From Rhodospirillales bacterium (lineage in GTDB: Bacteria; Pseudomonadota; Alphaproteobacteria; Rhodospirillales; JAPHRK01): DNA of 64,000 nt. The notes below the pieces were generated by a model. The model did no database searches and was not told where the DNA came from. It saw only the letters and a program-made list of their open reading frames with translations. Where the stretch lies: contig JAPHRK010000007.1 in assembly GCA_026196105.1 (NCBI GenBank), positions 53,790 to 117,789 on the forward strand, read 5' to 3'. Positions 55,145-62,867 of the stretch are shown here, piece after piece. Every line of letters starts with the position of its first letter. Position 1 is the first letter of the stretch. The position numbers were made by a program, and so were the translations under genes.

Positions 55145-55382
55145 GGATTCGCTATTTTTGGAAAGATTTATGAAAATTAATAAATTCTTGATATTGGTCA
55201 ATTAAGGATTTTTATATAGCGTTTGATCTGTTATCAAACGTTGTCCGTTGTTCGTGGGGAGCGAGACGGTACTTTGGGGGAGTTAAAATGTATATTTCTA
55301 AAAAACCCCCCCATATAAACTTTAATCATGACGTCACACTATTATTTCGTGGCGGCAGAGTTTAACATAGGGAGATGCTGTT
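55145..55382. other. intergenic region upstream of the symporter operon
   Basis: 238 AT-rich bases. Contains a perfect 8-bp inverted repeat, CGTTTGAT and ATCAAACG, around CTGTT at 55220-55240, which is either a weak terminator of the TPP gene or an operator for the downstream symporter genes; there is no U-run. No ORF or RNA gene was recognised. Confidence 0.45.
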
Positions 55383-55649
55383 TTGTCAAACGGTGAAAAT
55401 GCGGGGGTAGCCTATTGGAAGGCCAACCTTCGACTCATGACAATTTGCCTTATTATTTGGGCTATTGTTTCTTACGGATTTGGAATCCTCTTACGTGAAC
55501 CACTTGATGCAATGATGCCTATCGGCGGAATTGGTCTTGGGTTTTGGTTCGCACAACAAGGATCAATCTATGTCTTTTTAGCTTTAGTTTTTTATTATTC
55601 CGTTCAAATGAACAAACTGGACCGTGAACACGGTTTCGACGAAGAATAG
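55383..55649 (+). CDS. DUF4212 small symporter subunit
   Basis: An 88-residue membrane protein with two transmembrane helices, YWKANLRLMTICLIIWAIVSYGFGILL and IGLGFWFAQQGSIYVFLALVFYYSVQMNKLDREHGF. The match to DUF4212 is clear, and these proteins accompany VC_2705-type sodium:solute symporters. TTG start with GGGAG upstream. It is followed 12 bases later by the large symporter gene. Confidence 0.92.
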   Translation: MSNGENAGVAYWKANLRLMTICLIIWAIVSYGFGILLREPLDAMMPIGGIGLGFWFAQQGSIYVFLALVFYYSVQMNKLDREHGFDEE

Positions 55650-55661
55650 GGGGCGGATTAA

Positions 55662-57440
55662 ATGGAACTTCAAACATTAACATACATCGTAGTGGGCTTC
55701 ACGTTTGCTCTCTACTTTGGTATCGCGATTTGGTCGCGTGCTTCTAGCACAGGCGAATTCTACGCTGCGGGTCGTGGCGTACACCCCGTTGCAAACGGTA
55801 TGGCAACTGCTGCTGACTGGATGTCAGCTGCTTCATTCATTTCCATGGCTGGTCTTATCGCCTTTAACGGCTATGACGCCTCACTCTTCTTGATGGGTTG
55901 GACCGGCGGTTACGTGTTGCTTGCTATGTTGCTTGCACCGTACCTGCGGAAATTCGGTAAATACACCGTTCCTGAGTTTATCGGTGATCGTTACTACTCC
56001 CAAACCGCACGTATCGTGGCTGTTATCTGCTTGATCGTAGCTTCAATCACATACGTTATTGGTCAAATGAAGGGTATTGGCGTTGCTTTCTCTCGTTTCC
56101 TTGAGATGGACTTCGCAACTGGCCTCTTCATTGGTATGGGTATCGTGTTCTTCTACGCTGTGCTTGGCGGCATGAAAGGTGTTACATACACCCAGATCGC
56201 TCAGTACTGTGTCTTGATCCTGGCTTATACTATTCCAGCTGTGTTTATTTCACTTAACCTTACAGGTAACCCATTCCCACAATTGGGTCTGTTCAGCGGT
56301 ATGGTTGAAACTGGCACGCCTATCCTAGTGAAATTGAACCAAGTGGTGACGGATTTAGGGTTTGCGGAATATACGGCGCAGAAAACAAATACGCTAAATA
56401 TGACGCTTTATACCCTATCTCTTATGATCGGTACCGCTGGTCTGCCTCACGTTATTATCCGGTTCTTTACCGTTCCTAAAGTACGTGATGCTCGTTTCTC
56501 AGCTGGTTGGGCATTGGTCTTCATCGCGATCCTATACACCACCGCGCCTGCTGTTGGTGCCATGGCTCGTTTGAACATCACCAACACCATTCAAACTGGT
56601 GAAATTGGTACTCCAGACGGTAACCTTGAGTACGACAAACGTCCTCAATGGTTCAAAAACTGGGAAACCACGGGTCTTCTGAAATTTGAAGACAAAAATG
56701 GTGATGGTCGTATCCAGTACTACAACGACAAAAACAAAGAATTCGCGAAAAAAGCTGAAGCATGGGGCTGGAAAGGCAATGAAATGATCAAGGTTGACCG
56801 GGACATCATGGTTCTGGCCAATCCTGAGATTGCTCAACTGCCTAACTGGGTGATTGCATTGGTTGCTGCTGGTGGTTTGGCTGCTGCGCTGTCAACTGCT
56901 GCTGGTCTTTTGCTCGCGATTTCGTCCTCAATTTCTCACGATCTTCTGAAGGGCGTTTTCGCCCCTAATATTACTGAGAAACAAGAGCTCCTGGCAGCTC
57001 GTATTTCTATGGCAGGCGCAATCGCGGTGGCTGGTTACTTAGGACTAAATCCACCAGGGTTTGCTGCGCAAACGGTGGCTTTGGCCTTCGGCCTTGCAGC
57101 ATCCTCTATCTTCCCTGCTCTGATGATGGGTATCTTCGCCAAGAGGGTAAACAACGTCGGTGCTGTGGCAGGTATGTTGGTAGGTATTAGTGCTACCTTG
57201 CTTTACATCTTTACCTTCAAAGGATGGTTCTTCATCCCAGGTACAGCTATGTTGGCAAATACCCCTGCAAACCACTTCATGGGTATTTCCCCAGAAGCCT
57301 TTGGTGCAGTCGGCGCAATGCTTAACTTTGCAGTGGCTTTGACTGTCTCTAAAATGACCGCACCTCCACCAGAGCATATCCAACATCTTGTTGAAGATAT
57401 CCGTATCCCTAAAGGGGCTAGCGGCGCTATCGATCACTAA
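55662..57440 (+). CDS. actP: sodium:solute symporter, ActP/VC_2705 type
   Basis: A 592-residue multi-spanning transporter of the SSS family. The N-terminal YAAGRGVHPVANGMATAADWMSAASFISMAGLIA is the typical acetate/monocarboxylate symporter signature, and the gene is paired with DUF4212. A large hydrophilic insert (about residues 305-380) contains DKNGDGRIQYYN, an EF-hand-like loop. A hydrophobic C-terminal half ends with FAVALTVSKMTAPPPEHIQHLVE. Probable substrate is acetate or a related short-chain acid, driven by sodium; this is not proven by sequence. A GC-rich hairpin follows. Confidence 0.88.
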   Translation: MELQTLTYIVVGFTFALYFGIAIWSRASSTGEFYAAGRGVHPVANGMATAADWMSAASFISMAGLIAFNGYDASLFLMGWTGGYVLLAMLLAPYLRKFGKYTVPEFIGDRYYSQTARIVAVICLIVASITYVIGQMKGIGVAFSRFLEMDFATGLFIGMGIVFFYAVLGGMKGVTYTQIAQYCVLILAYTIPAVFISLNLTGNPFPQLGLFSGMVETGTPILVKLNQVVTDLGFAEYTAQKTNTLNMTLYTLSLMIGTAGLPHVIIRFFTVPKVRDARFSAGWALVFIAILYTTAPAVGAMARLNITNTIQTGEIGTPDGNLEYDKRPQWFKNWETTGLLKFEDKNGDGRIQYYNDKNKEFAKKAEAWGWKGNEMIKVDRDIMVLANPEIAQLPNWVIALVAAGGLAAALSTAAGLLLAISSSISHDLLKGVFAPNITEKQELLAARISMAGAIAVAGYLGLNPPGFAAQTVALAFGLAASSIFPALMMGIFAKRVNNVGAVAGMLVGISATLLYIFTFKGWFFIPGTAMLANTPANHFMGISPEAFGAVGAMLNFAVALTVSKMTAPPPEHIQHLVEDIRIPKGASGAIDH

Positions 57441-57475
57441 GATAATCACTAGATTTTAGTGAGGATTTAAGTACT

Positions 57476-57505
57476 GTAGACCCTGCCCTTAAAAGCAGGG
57501 TCTAC
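57476..57505 (+). terminator. strong hairpin after the symporter gene
   Basis: GTAGACCCTGC and GCAGGGTCTAC form a perfect 11-bp stem with an eight-base loop, followed by TTTCGTT. It lies 36 bases after the symporter stop and 42 before the next same-strand start, so it is a terminator or a partial attenuator between the two. Confidence 0.75.
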
Positions 57506-57546
57506 TTTCGTTAGAGCTGTACTTAGCTCATAGAGGAGACAACCTT

Positions 57547-59409
57547 ATGGACGTTGAACTGATTGAAATCAGGGACTTCCTGTCTGCGTACCATCCGTTT
57601 GACTTATTACCCCCAGAAGTCTTAACCGCCCTTCCAGTAAAAATGGAAGTTAGCTACTCTAAAAAGGGCAGTACAGTTGTTGGCTGTGGCGATGAATGCG
57701 CCTTTCTGTATGTGGTTCGAACTGGGGCTGTTGAAACCTACTCACCTGATGGGCAATTACTCGCACACTTAAGTGAGGGTGAAGCCTTCGGCATCCATGC
57801 TCTTCTTAATGAATGCGTCGCTCTTAATAAGGTTATCGCTCTTGAGGACAGCTTATTTTATAAGCTCCCATATGAAGAGTTCGAGAGTCTAAGAGAAAAT
57901 TACAAACAATTTGCTTACTTCTTTGCCCCCATAGGTGCGTCGCGTTTACGTGATGCTCACGCTCATGGCAATGGCGATTCAGTTGAGCAAGTCAACCTGA
58001 TGACAATTCAGGCAGGAGACCTTGTCGGGCGGGACCCCATAATTATTGGCCGCAACGCAACCGTCAAAGAAGCTGCTGAAAAAATGCGGGAAGAACGAGT
58101 TTCATGCCTCCTTATATGTGAAGAAAATAAACTACAAGGCATTATGACCGATCGCGACTTACGCAATAGGGTTGTTGCCGCTGGCCTTGATTACTCTACC
58201 GCTGTTGAAAAAATTATGACGGCGGACCCAATTTCTTTGCCAACAGATAGCCTTGCCTTTGATGTTTTGCTCACCATGTCTCGGGGAAATATCCGCCACT
58301 TGCCTATCATGAAAGAGGAAGAAGTGGTTGGAGTGATAACCAATACAAACCTCGTTCAGCGCCAAACGACCTCAGTAGTTTACCTGATTGGGGACATTTA
58401 TAAAAAGACGACCTATGACAGCTTAGCTGGAACTGTTAAGCAAATTCCAAATGTCTTATTAAATTTGGTTGATAGTGGCGTCTCAGCCAATAATATCGGT
58501 CATATTATCACCAGTATAAGCGATGCCACCACCATCCGGCTCTTACAATTAGCTGAAGAGAAATTCGGTCCGCCACCAGTTCCCTATTTGTGGCTGGCAA
58601 GTGGTTCTCAGGCTCGGCATGAGCAAACAGGGGTCTCTGACCAGGACAACTGCCTGATCATCAACGATGATTATGATGAGAAAGAGCATGGCACCTACTT
58701 CAAAGAGCTCTCTAAATTTGTTTGTGATGGCTTAAATGTCTGCGGTTATATCTATTGCCCCGGTGATATGATGGCAATTACAGATAAATGGCGTCAACCA
58801 TTGAAGGTTTGGAAAAAATACTTCACCAGATGGATGCTTGAGCCTGAGCCCAAAGCTTTGATGCTCTCTAGCATTTTCTTTGATCTCCGAGCAATTCACG
58901 GCGACATGAGCCTCTTTGATGAATTACACGGGATGATCTTGGAAAAAGCACAAGCCAATCGTATTTTCATCGCCATGATGATCGGTAACGCGTTGACCCA
59001 TACACCTCCTTTGGGTTTCTTCCGTAACTTTGTTCTTATTCGAGGTGGGGATCACGACCACCAGTTTGACCTAAAGCATAATGGTGTCGTGCCTATCGTT
59101 GATATTGCCCGGATTTATTCCTTAGAAGCTGGGATTGCAGCTGTTAATACCCATGACCGCTTACTGGCAGGGCAAGGGGCTAAGGTATTAAGTGAAGCAG
59201 GTGCCCAAGATTTGCTCGATTCATATGAGTTTATCTCAATCACACGCCTTAAGCACCAAGCGGAGCAAATTCGCCAAGGGATAAAACCTGATAACTTTAT
59301 GGCACCCGATGACCTTTCTCACTTTGAGCGCAACCACTTAAGGGATGCTTTCTCTGTAGTAAAAACTATTCAAGCAGCTATGGCATCATCTCATCAGGTG
59401 AATATTTAA
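57547..59409 (+). CDS. cNMP-binding/CBS/DUF294 nucleotidyltransferase-like protein
   Basis: A 620-residue multidomain signalling protein. It has an N-terminal cyclic-nucleotide-binding-like domain (about 15-130), a CBS pair (about 155-275, with ATVKEAAEKMREERVSCLLI and GIMTDRDLRNR), then a DUF294 nucleotidyltransferase-like domain with GSQARHEQTGVSDQDN, resembling the GlnD GSxxR...DxD site, and a C-terminal DUF294_C domain. These proteins are frequently found beside acetate symporters and are thought to control transport or metabolism post-translationally. Here it follows the symporter gene on the same strand. GAGGAGA-type RBS precedes the ATG. It starts an operon with the exonuclease (five bases on). 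Confidence 0.9.
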   Translation: MDVELIEIRDFLSAYHPFDLLPPEVLTALPVKMEVSYSKKGSTVVGCGDECAFLYVVRTGAVETYSPDGQLLAHLSEGEAFGIHALLNECVALNKVIALEDSLFYKLPYEEFESLRENYKQFAYFFAPIGASRLRDAHAHGNGDSVEQVNLMTIQAGDLVGRDPIIIGRNATVKEAAEKMREERVSCLLICEENKLQGIMTDRDLRNRVVAAGLDYSTAVEKIMTADPISLPTDSLAFDVLLTMSRGNIRHLPIMKEEEVVGVITNTNLVQRQTTSVVYLIGDIYKKTTYDSLAGTVKQIPNVLLNLVDSGVSANNIGHIITSISDATTIRLLQLAEEKFGPPPVPYLWLASGSQARHEQTGVSDQDNCLIINDDYDEKEHGTYFKELSKFVCDGLNVCGYIYCPGDMMAITDKWRQPLKVWKKYFTRWMLEPEPKALMLSSIFFDLRAIHGDMSLFDELHGMILEKAQANRIFIAMMIGNALTHTPPLGFFRNFVLIRGGDHDHQFDLKHNGVVPIVDIARIYSLEAGIAAVNTHDRLLAGQGAKVLSEAGAQDLLDSYEFISITRLKHQAEQIRQGIKPDNFMAPDDLSHFERNHLRDAFSVVKTIQAAMASSHQVNI

Positions 59410-59414
59410 AGCTC

Positions 59415-60101
59415 ATGTTTTCTTCCTTTAAAAATTCTAGTCTGCGGCGAAGTATCCTGGCCAGTAAAACGACATCGGGAGCGATGAGAAAATTTTTCTC
59501 TGCAGACCTCCCATTGTCCGATACACCCTTCGACCAAGTTGAGTATGTTGCCCTAGATTTAGAAACCACAGGGCTATCGGCTAAAGAACATGAAATCCTC
59601 AGCATTGGTTGGGTTGTGCTCCAGGGGGACCGGGTAAAGTTAGATTCATGTGGTCATGAGTTGATAAAACCCAAAGAAGAGCTGAAAGGTGAATCCGTAA
59701 CAATTCACAAGATTTTCGATAGCCACCTAGAAGATGCAGGAACCCTAAAAGCAGCTCTCAATAAAGTTATGCCTGTATTGGCGGGTCGGGTTTTAATTGC
59801 TCACCACGCACGGGTTGAACATACTTTCCTCAAAACCGCGTGCCTTCAGTGCTTTAACACCCCATTCGCGATGCCCACGATAGACACCATGGAAATTGAG
59901 CGTAGTATTTTTGCCCGTAACAACAAAGAGGCTGGATATGGACAATACCGCCTTGATGCGGTGCGCAAACGCTACAACCTTCCTCGTTACCGGGCTCATA
60001 ATGCTATGATTGATGCCATCTCTGCGGGTGAACTTTTCCTGGCTCAAGCGCAACATCGTAGTGGTGACAACCCACTTCCTCTTAAAGCTTTTCTTCGGTG
60101 A
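59415..60101 (+). CDS. DEDDh 3'-5' exonuclease, DNA polymerase III epsilon-like
   Basis: A 228-residue exonuclease. VALDLETTGLSAKEHEILSIG (Exo I with DxE), LIAHHARVEHTFL (Exo II region) and YRAHNAMIDAISAGELFL (Exo III with HxxxxD) give the DEDDh set. An N-terminal stretch rich in Ser/Arg (about 35 residues) precedes the domain. It follows the cNMP/CBS/DUF294 gene by five bases; this pairing is known from several proteobacteria beside actP. The true substrate, possibly nucleotide signals or short oligos, is unknown. Confidence 0.9.
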   Translation: MFSSFKNSSLRRSILASKTTSGAMRKFFSADLPLSDTPFDQVEYVALDLETTGLSAKEHEILSIGWVVLQGDRVKLDSCGHELIKPKEELKGESVTIHKIFDSHLEDAGTLKAALNKVMPVLAGRVLIAHHARVEHTFLKTACLQCFNTPFAMPTIDTMEIERSIFARNNKEAGYGQYRLDAVRKRYNLPRYRAHNAMIDAISAGELFLAQAQHRSGDNPLPLKAFLR

Positions 60102-60127
60102 AAAGCCAAAATATTTGATTGAAAACA

Positions 60128-60646
60128 ATGATTGAAATTATTTCCATTATCACTATTGGCTTAGGTATCGGCGGCACAATTCTTCTGGCTTTTAAGCTTT
60201 TCCGCAAAACCCCGCCCCGTTACATCGTCCCACTTTCTGCCGGGCTTGCCATGATTGTTTTCACCATTTGGAATGAATATGCGTGGTTTCCTCGTACGGT
60301 TGATCAACTTCCAAGTGATGTAATTGTCGTCAAAGAATTACCGGCATCCTCAATCCTTTTTCCCTGGACCCTTATTGTTCCATCCGTGGAAAGCTTCATC
60401 ATTATGGATACCCTGAAAGTTCAGCGCCATAAAACCCATACAGATTTTGTCATGGTTGAAACGGGCATCGTCAGCCGTTATTCGCCCAACAAAGCAGGGT
60501 TACATATGTTCAACTGTGCATTGGGAACGAGGGCCGACATTGGCCCAGGAACAAACTTTGATAAAAACGGTATGCCTATCGAAGTAACTTGGTTTAAAGC
60601 TGACAAAGAAGGCTTGATGTATATTAGGGCTTGTTCTCAACCTTAA
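60128..60646 (+). CDS. small membrane protein of unknown function
   Basis: About 172 residues. Two N-terminal hydrophobic segments (ISIITIGLGIGGTILLAF and YIVPLSAGLAMIVFTIW) are followed by a soluble part with WNEYAWFPRTVDQLP and VIVVKELPASSILFPWTLIVP. No named family recognised. The start ATG 60128 replaces the TTG three codons upstream. It is 26 bases after the exonuclease and 15 before the TAXI gene on the same strand, so co-transcription with both is likely. Confidence 0.7.
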   Translation: MIEIISIITIGLGIGGTILLAFKLFRKTPPRYIVPLSAGLAMIVFTIWNEYAWFPRTVDQLPSDVIVVKELPASSILFPWTLIVPSVESFIIMDTLKVQRHKTHTDFVMVETGIVSRYSPNKAGLHMFNCALGTRADIGPGTNFDKNGMPIEVTWFKADKEGLMYIRACSQP

Positions 60647-60661
60647 AAATCTGAGGAAACT

Positions 60662-61957
60662 ATGGGTATTGGCGAAAAGATAAAGATTTACGGTCTGGGG
60701 TTTGTCTTAATAATCGTGGGCTTTATCGTCGCCTATCAATTTGTTGAGCCAGCCCCTCCTCGTAAGTTCAGTATTGCTACAGGCTCTAAAAGCGGTGCCT
60801 ATTTCCATTTTGCCCAACGTTACCATGCCATTCTCGCCCGTGAGGGTTTAGAGCTTGAGATTATCAACACCAAAGGCTCCGTGGACAACATTGAACGCTT
60901 AGAGAAAGGCGAAGCCGATGTAGCTTTTGTTCAAAGCGGAACCGCTCAAGACAAAGCTGCAAAGCCAGAGAACACCTTCACCTCTTTAGGCAGCCTGTAT
61001 TACGAACCCCTTTGGGTTTTTGTTCGTCAAGAACTACCCGCAGATAACTTGGGCGCTCTTGCCGGAAAACGTATTGCTGCCGGAGTTGAAGGCAGTGGCA
61101 CTTGGGTTGTTGCCAAACAAGCACTAGAGCTGAATGACCTGTTAAGCGGCAAAGCAGAAATCTTGCATCTCTCCAGTGACGAGGCCGCAAAGGGCCTATT
61201 AGCAGGCACTGTTGATGCCGCCTTCTTTGTTGCCTCTTTGGAATCCACCGTTATTAAAGAACTGATCGAAGCCCCTACTCTCAAGTTGATGAGTTTTGAA
61301 CGGGCTCGGGCTTATACACAAAAGCACCGTTTCCTCTCCAGTGTTGAGCTCCCTCAAGGGGTCGTGAGCCTTAGAAAGAACCTCCCACCACATGATATCA
61401 CCATGCTGGCTCCTGCAGCGACCTTGGTGACCTCTGACAGCCTCCACCCTGCCTTGGTGTCCCTCTTGGTTCAGGCGATGACCGAAGTTCATGGCGGAGG
61501 CTCTATCTTGGATGAACCTGGTGAATTCCCTTCTACCCGTTATGTAGATTTCCCTATGAACGAACAAGCGGTGCGTTATATCAAAAACGGGCAACCTTTC
61601 TTGCAGCGTTATCTACCTTTCTGGTTGGCGGTATTGATTGACCAACTCAAAGTCTTCCTGGTGCCGCTCATCGCCTTGATGCTGCCCCTAGGTAAAATTC
61701 TGCCCCCAACATATCGCTGGCGGATACGATCAAAAATCTACCGTTATTATCGAGATTTGAAGGACATCGAGAAAGCCGGGGTCGATGAGACCGATGTGGC
61801 AAAACTCGACGACCTTATTGTTCAGCTTGATGCCATGCAGCAGGAACTCCTCCGCCTCACGGTCCCGCTTTCATATTCAGAAGAGCTTTACCAACTGCGC
61901 CTACATACCAATATGGTTCACGACACCATGCTCAACATGCGAAATTCCCGCACTTAG
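60662..61957 (+). CDS. membrane-anchored TAXI family solute-binding protein
   Basis: A 431-residue protein. The N-terminal helix (YGLGFVLIIVGFIVAYQFV) is followed by a TAXI-type binding domain: FSIATGSKSGAYFHFAQRYHAIL, INTKGSVDNIERLEKGEADVAFVQSGTA, LGSLYYEPLWVFVR, and KGLLAGTVDAAFFVASLES. After about residue 310 come a second membrane segment (WLAVLIDQLKVFLVPLIALMLPLG) and a cytosolic C-terminal helix-rich tail. TAXI proteins usually are soluble partners of TRAP transporters; no TRAP permease is in the window. The two membrane anchors point to a receptor or sensor use. Confidence 0.85.
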   Translation: MGIGEKIKIYGLGFVLIIVGFIVAYQFVEPAPPRKFSIATGSKSGAYFHFAQRYHAILAREGLELEIINTKGSVDNIERLEKGEADVAFVQSGTAQDKAAKPENTFTSLGSLYYEPLWVFVRQELPADNLGALAGKRIAAGVEGSGTWVVAKQALELNDLLSGKAEILHLSSDEAAKGLLAGTVDAAFFVASLESTVIKELIEAPTLKLMSFERARAYTQKHRFLSSVELPQGVVSLRKNLPPHDITMLAPAATLVTSDSLHPALVSLLVQAMTEVHGGGSILDEPGEFPSTRYVDFPMNEQAVRYIKNGQPFLQRYLPFWLAVLIDQLKVFLVPLIALMLPLGKILPPTYRWRIRSKIYRYYRDLKDIEKAGVDETDVAKLDDLIVQLDAMQQELLRLTVPLSYSEELYQLRLHTNMVHDTMLNMRNSRT

Positions 61958-61967
61958 AAAGAATACC

Positions 61968-62657
61968 ATGACCAATTACGTCTTCCCGCCTCATGATCCC
62001 GTAACCCTCCCAGTTCGAGGCAGCGACAAGCTTTTCCCTGTACGCCGGGTTTATTGTGTGGCCCGTAATTATGAAGCTCATGCGGTGGAAATGGGACATG
62101 ATCCCAACAAAGAACCCCCCTTCTTTTTTCAAAAAAATCCAGAGAATATTTGCAAACCCGGCACTAACTTCCCCTACCCCAGCCAATCAAAAGATGTTCA
62201 CCACGAGATCGAACTGGTGGTCGCTTTGGCAAAAGGGGGCAAGAACATTCCGCAGGCTGAAGCACTGGAATATGTCTACGGCTATGGTATAGGGCTCGAC
62301 ATGACCTTGCGCGATATCCAAGGAACTGCCAAAAAAGCCGGGCGCCCTTGGGAATCTGCTAAAGCTTTTGATCACTCCGCCCCCTGTTCCGAAATCATCC
62401 CCGCCAACACCATTAGCCACCCGAGAAAGGGCAAAATCTGGCTCGACGTCAACGGCACACAAACCCAAGAAGGCAACCTCAATCAACTGATTTGGAAAGT
62501 CCCCGAAATCATTGCCTACCTCTCCGCGCAGTTCGCCCTAAGCGCCGGCGATCTCATCTTCACCGGCACCCCATCGGGTGTGGGTGCGATTAATACCGGC
62601 GACCAACTAGTCGGTGGTGTTGACGGAGTTGGGGAGATTTCCGTGAAGGTGGTTTAA
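61968..62657 (+). CDS. fumarylacetoacetate hydrolase family protein
   Basis: A 229-residue FAH-family hydrolase. The track ORF begins at 61785 inside the TAXI gene, but the protein clearly starts at ATG 61968, MTNYVFPPHDPVTLPVRG. Core motifs are VRRVYCVARNYEAHAVEMG, EPPFFFQKNPENI, HHEIELVVALAKGGKNI (metal acids), GYGIGLDMTLRDIQ and IFTGTPSGVGAINTGD. The set resembles fumarylpyruvate or maleylpyruvate hydrolases, which break C-C bonds in aromatic degradation, though oxaloacetate decarboxylase activity is also known in this family. It lies 10 bases after the TAXI stop. Confidence 0.92.
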   Translation: MTNYVFPPHDPVTLPVRGSDKLFPVRRVYCVARNYEAHAVEMGHDPNKEPPFFFQKNPENICKPGTNFPYPSQSKDVHHEIELVVALAKGGKNIPQAEALEYVYGYGIGLDMTLRDIQGTAKKAGRPWESAKAFDHSAPCSEIIPANTISHPRKGKIWLDVNGTQTQEGNLNQLIWKVPEIIAYLSAQFALSAGDLIFTGTPSGVGAINTGDQLVGGVDGVGEISVKVV

Positions 62658-62684
62658 CCTTCAGCCCCCCATCTCACAACACAC

Positions 62685-62771
62685 GTCATTACCGGGCTTG
62701 ACCCGGTAATCCAGGGTAACAATCTCCAGCATTTTCCACTGACTCTGGATGCCCACTCAGGCCGGCATGAC
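62685..62771. repeat. REP-like palindromic intergenic element
   Basis: The element begins GTCATTACCGGG and ends GGCCGGCATGAC, with terminal GTCAT/ATGAC inverted ends. Its first part folds as ATTACCGGG-CTTGA-CCCGGTAAT, a 9-bp perfect stem, and CCAG/CTGG arms lie within the rest. This look, with 'GGGCTTGACCCGG' cores, is typical of dispersed palindromic elements in alphaproteobacteria. Only one copy is seen here. It may also end the FAH gene message. Confidence 0.65.
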
Positions 62772-62867
62772 AATAGAGGGTGATTGAGCATTACGGCACA
62801 CGCGCAATATTTGAACCAACGCCCGAATACCTCTAAGATAAGCTAACAAGACCTGAGGGCGGGGATA

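Noticed and set aside
61785-61967. N-terminal extension of the FAH hydrolase ORF
   Set aside because: It overlaps the TAXI coding region in another frame; the FAH domain begins at the ATG at 61968.
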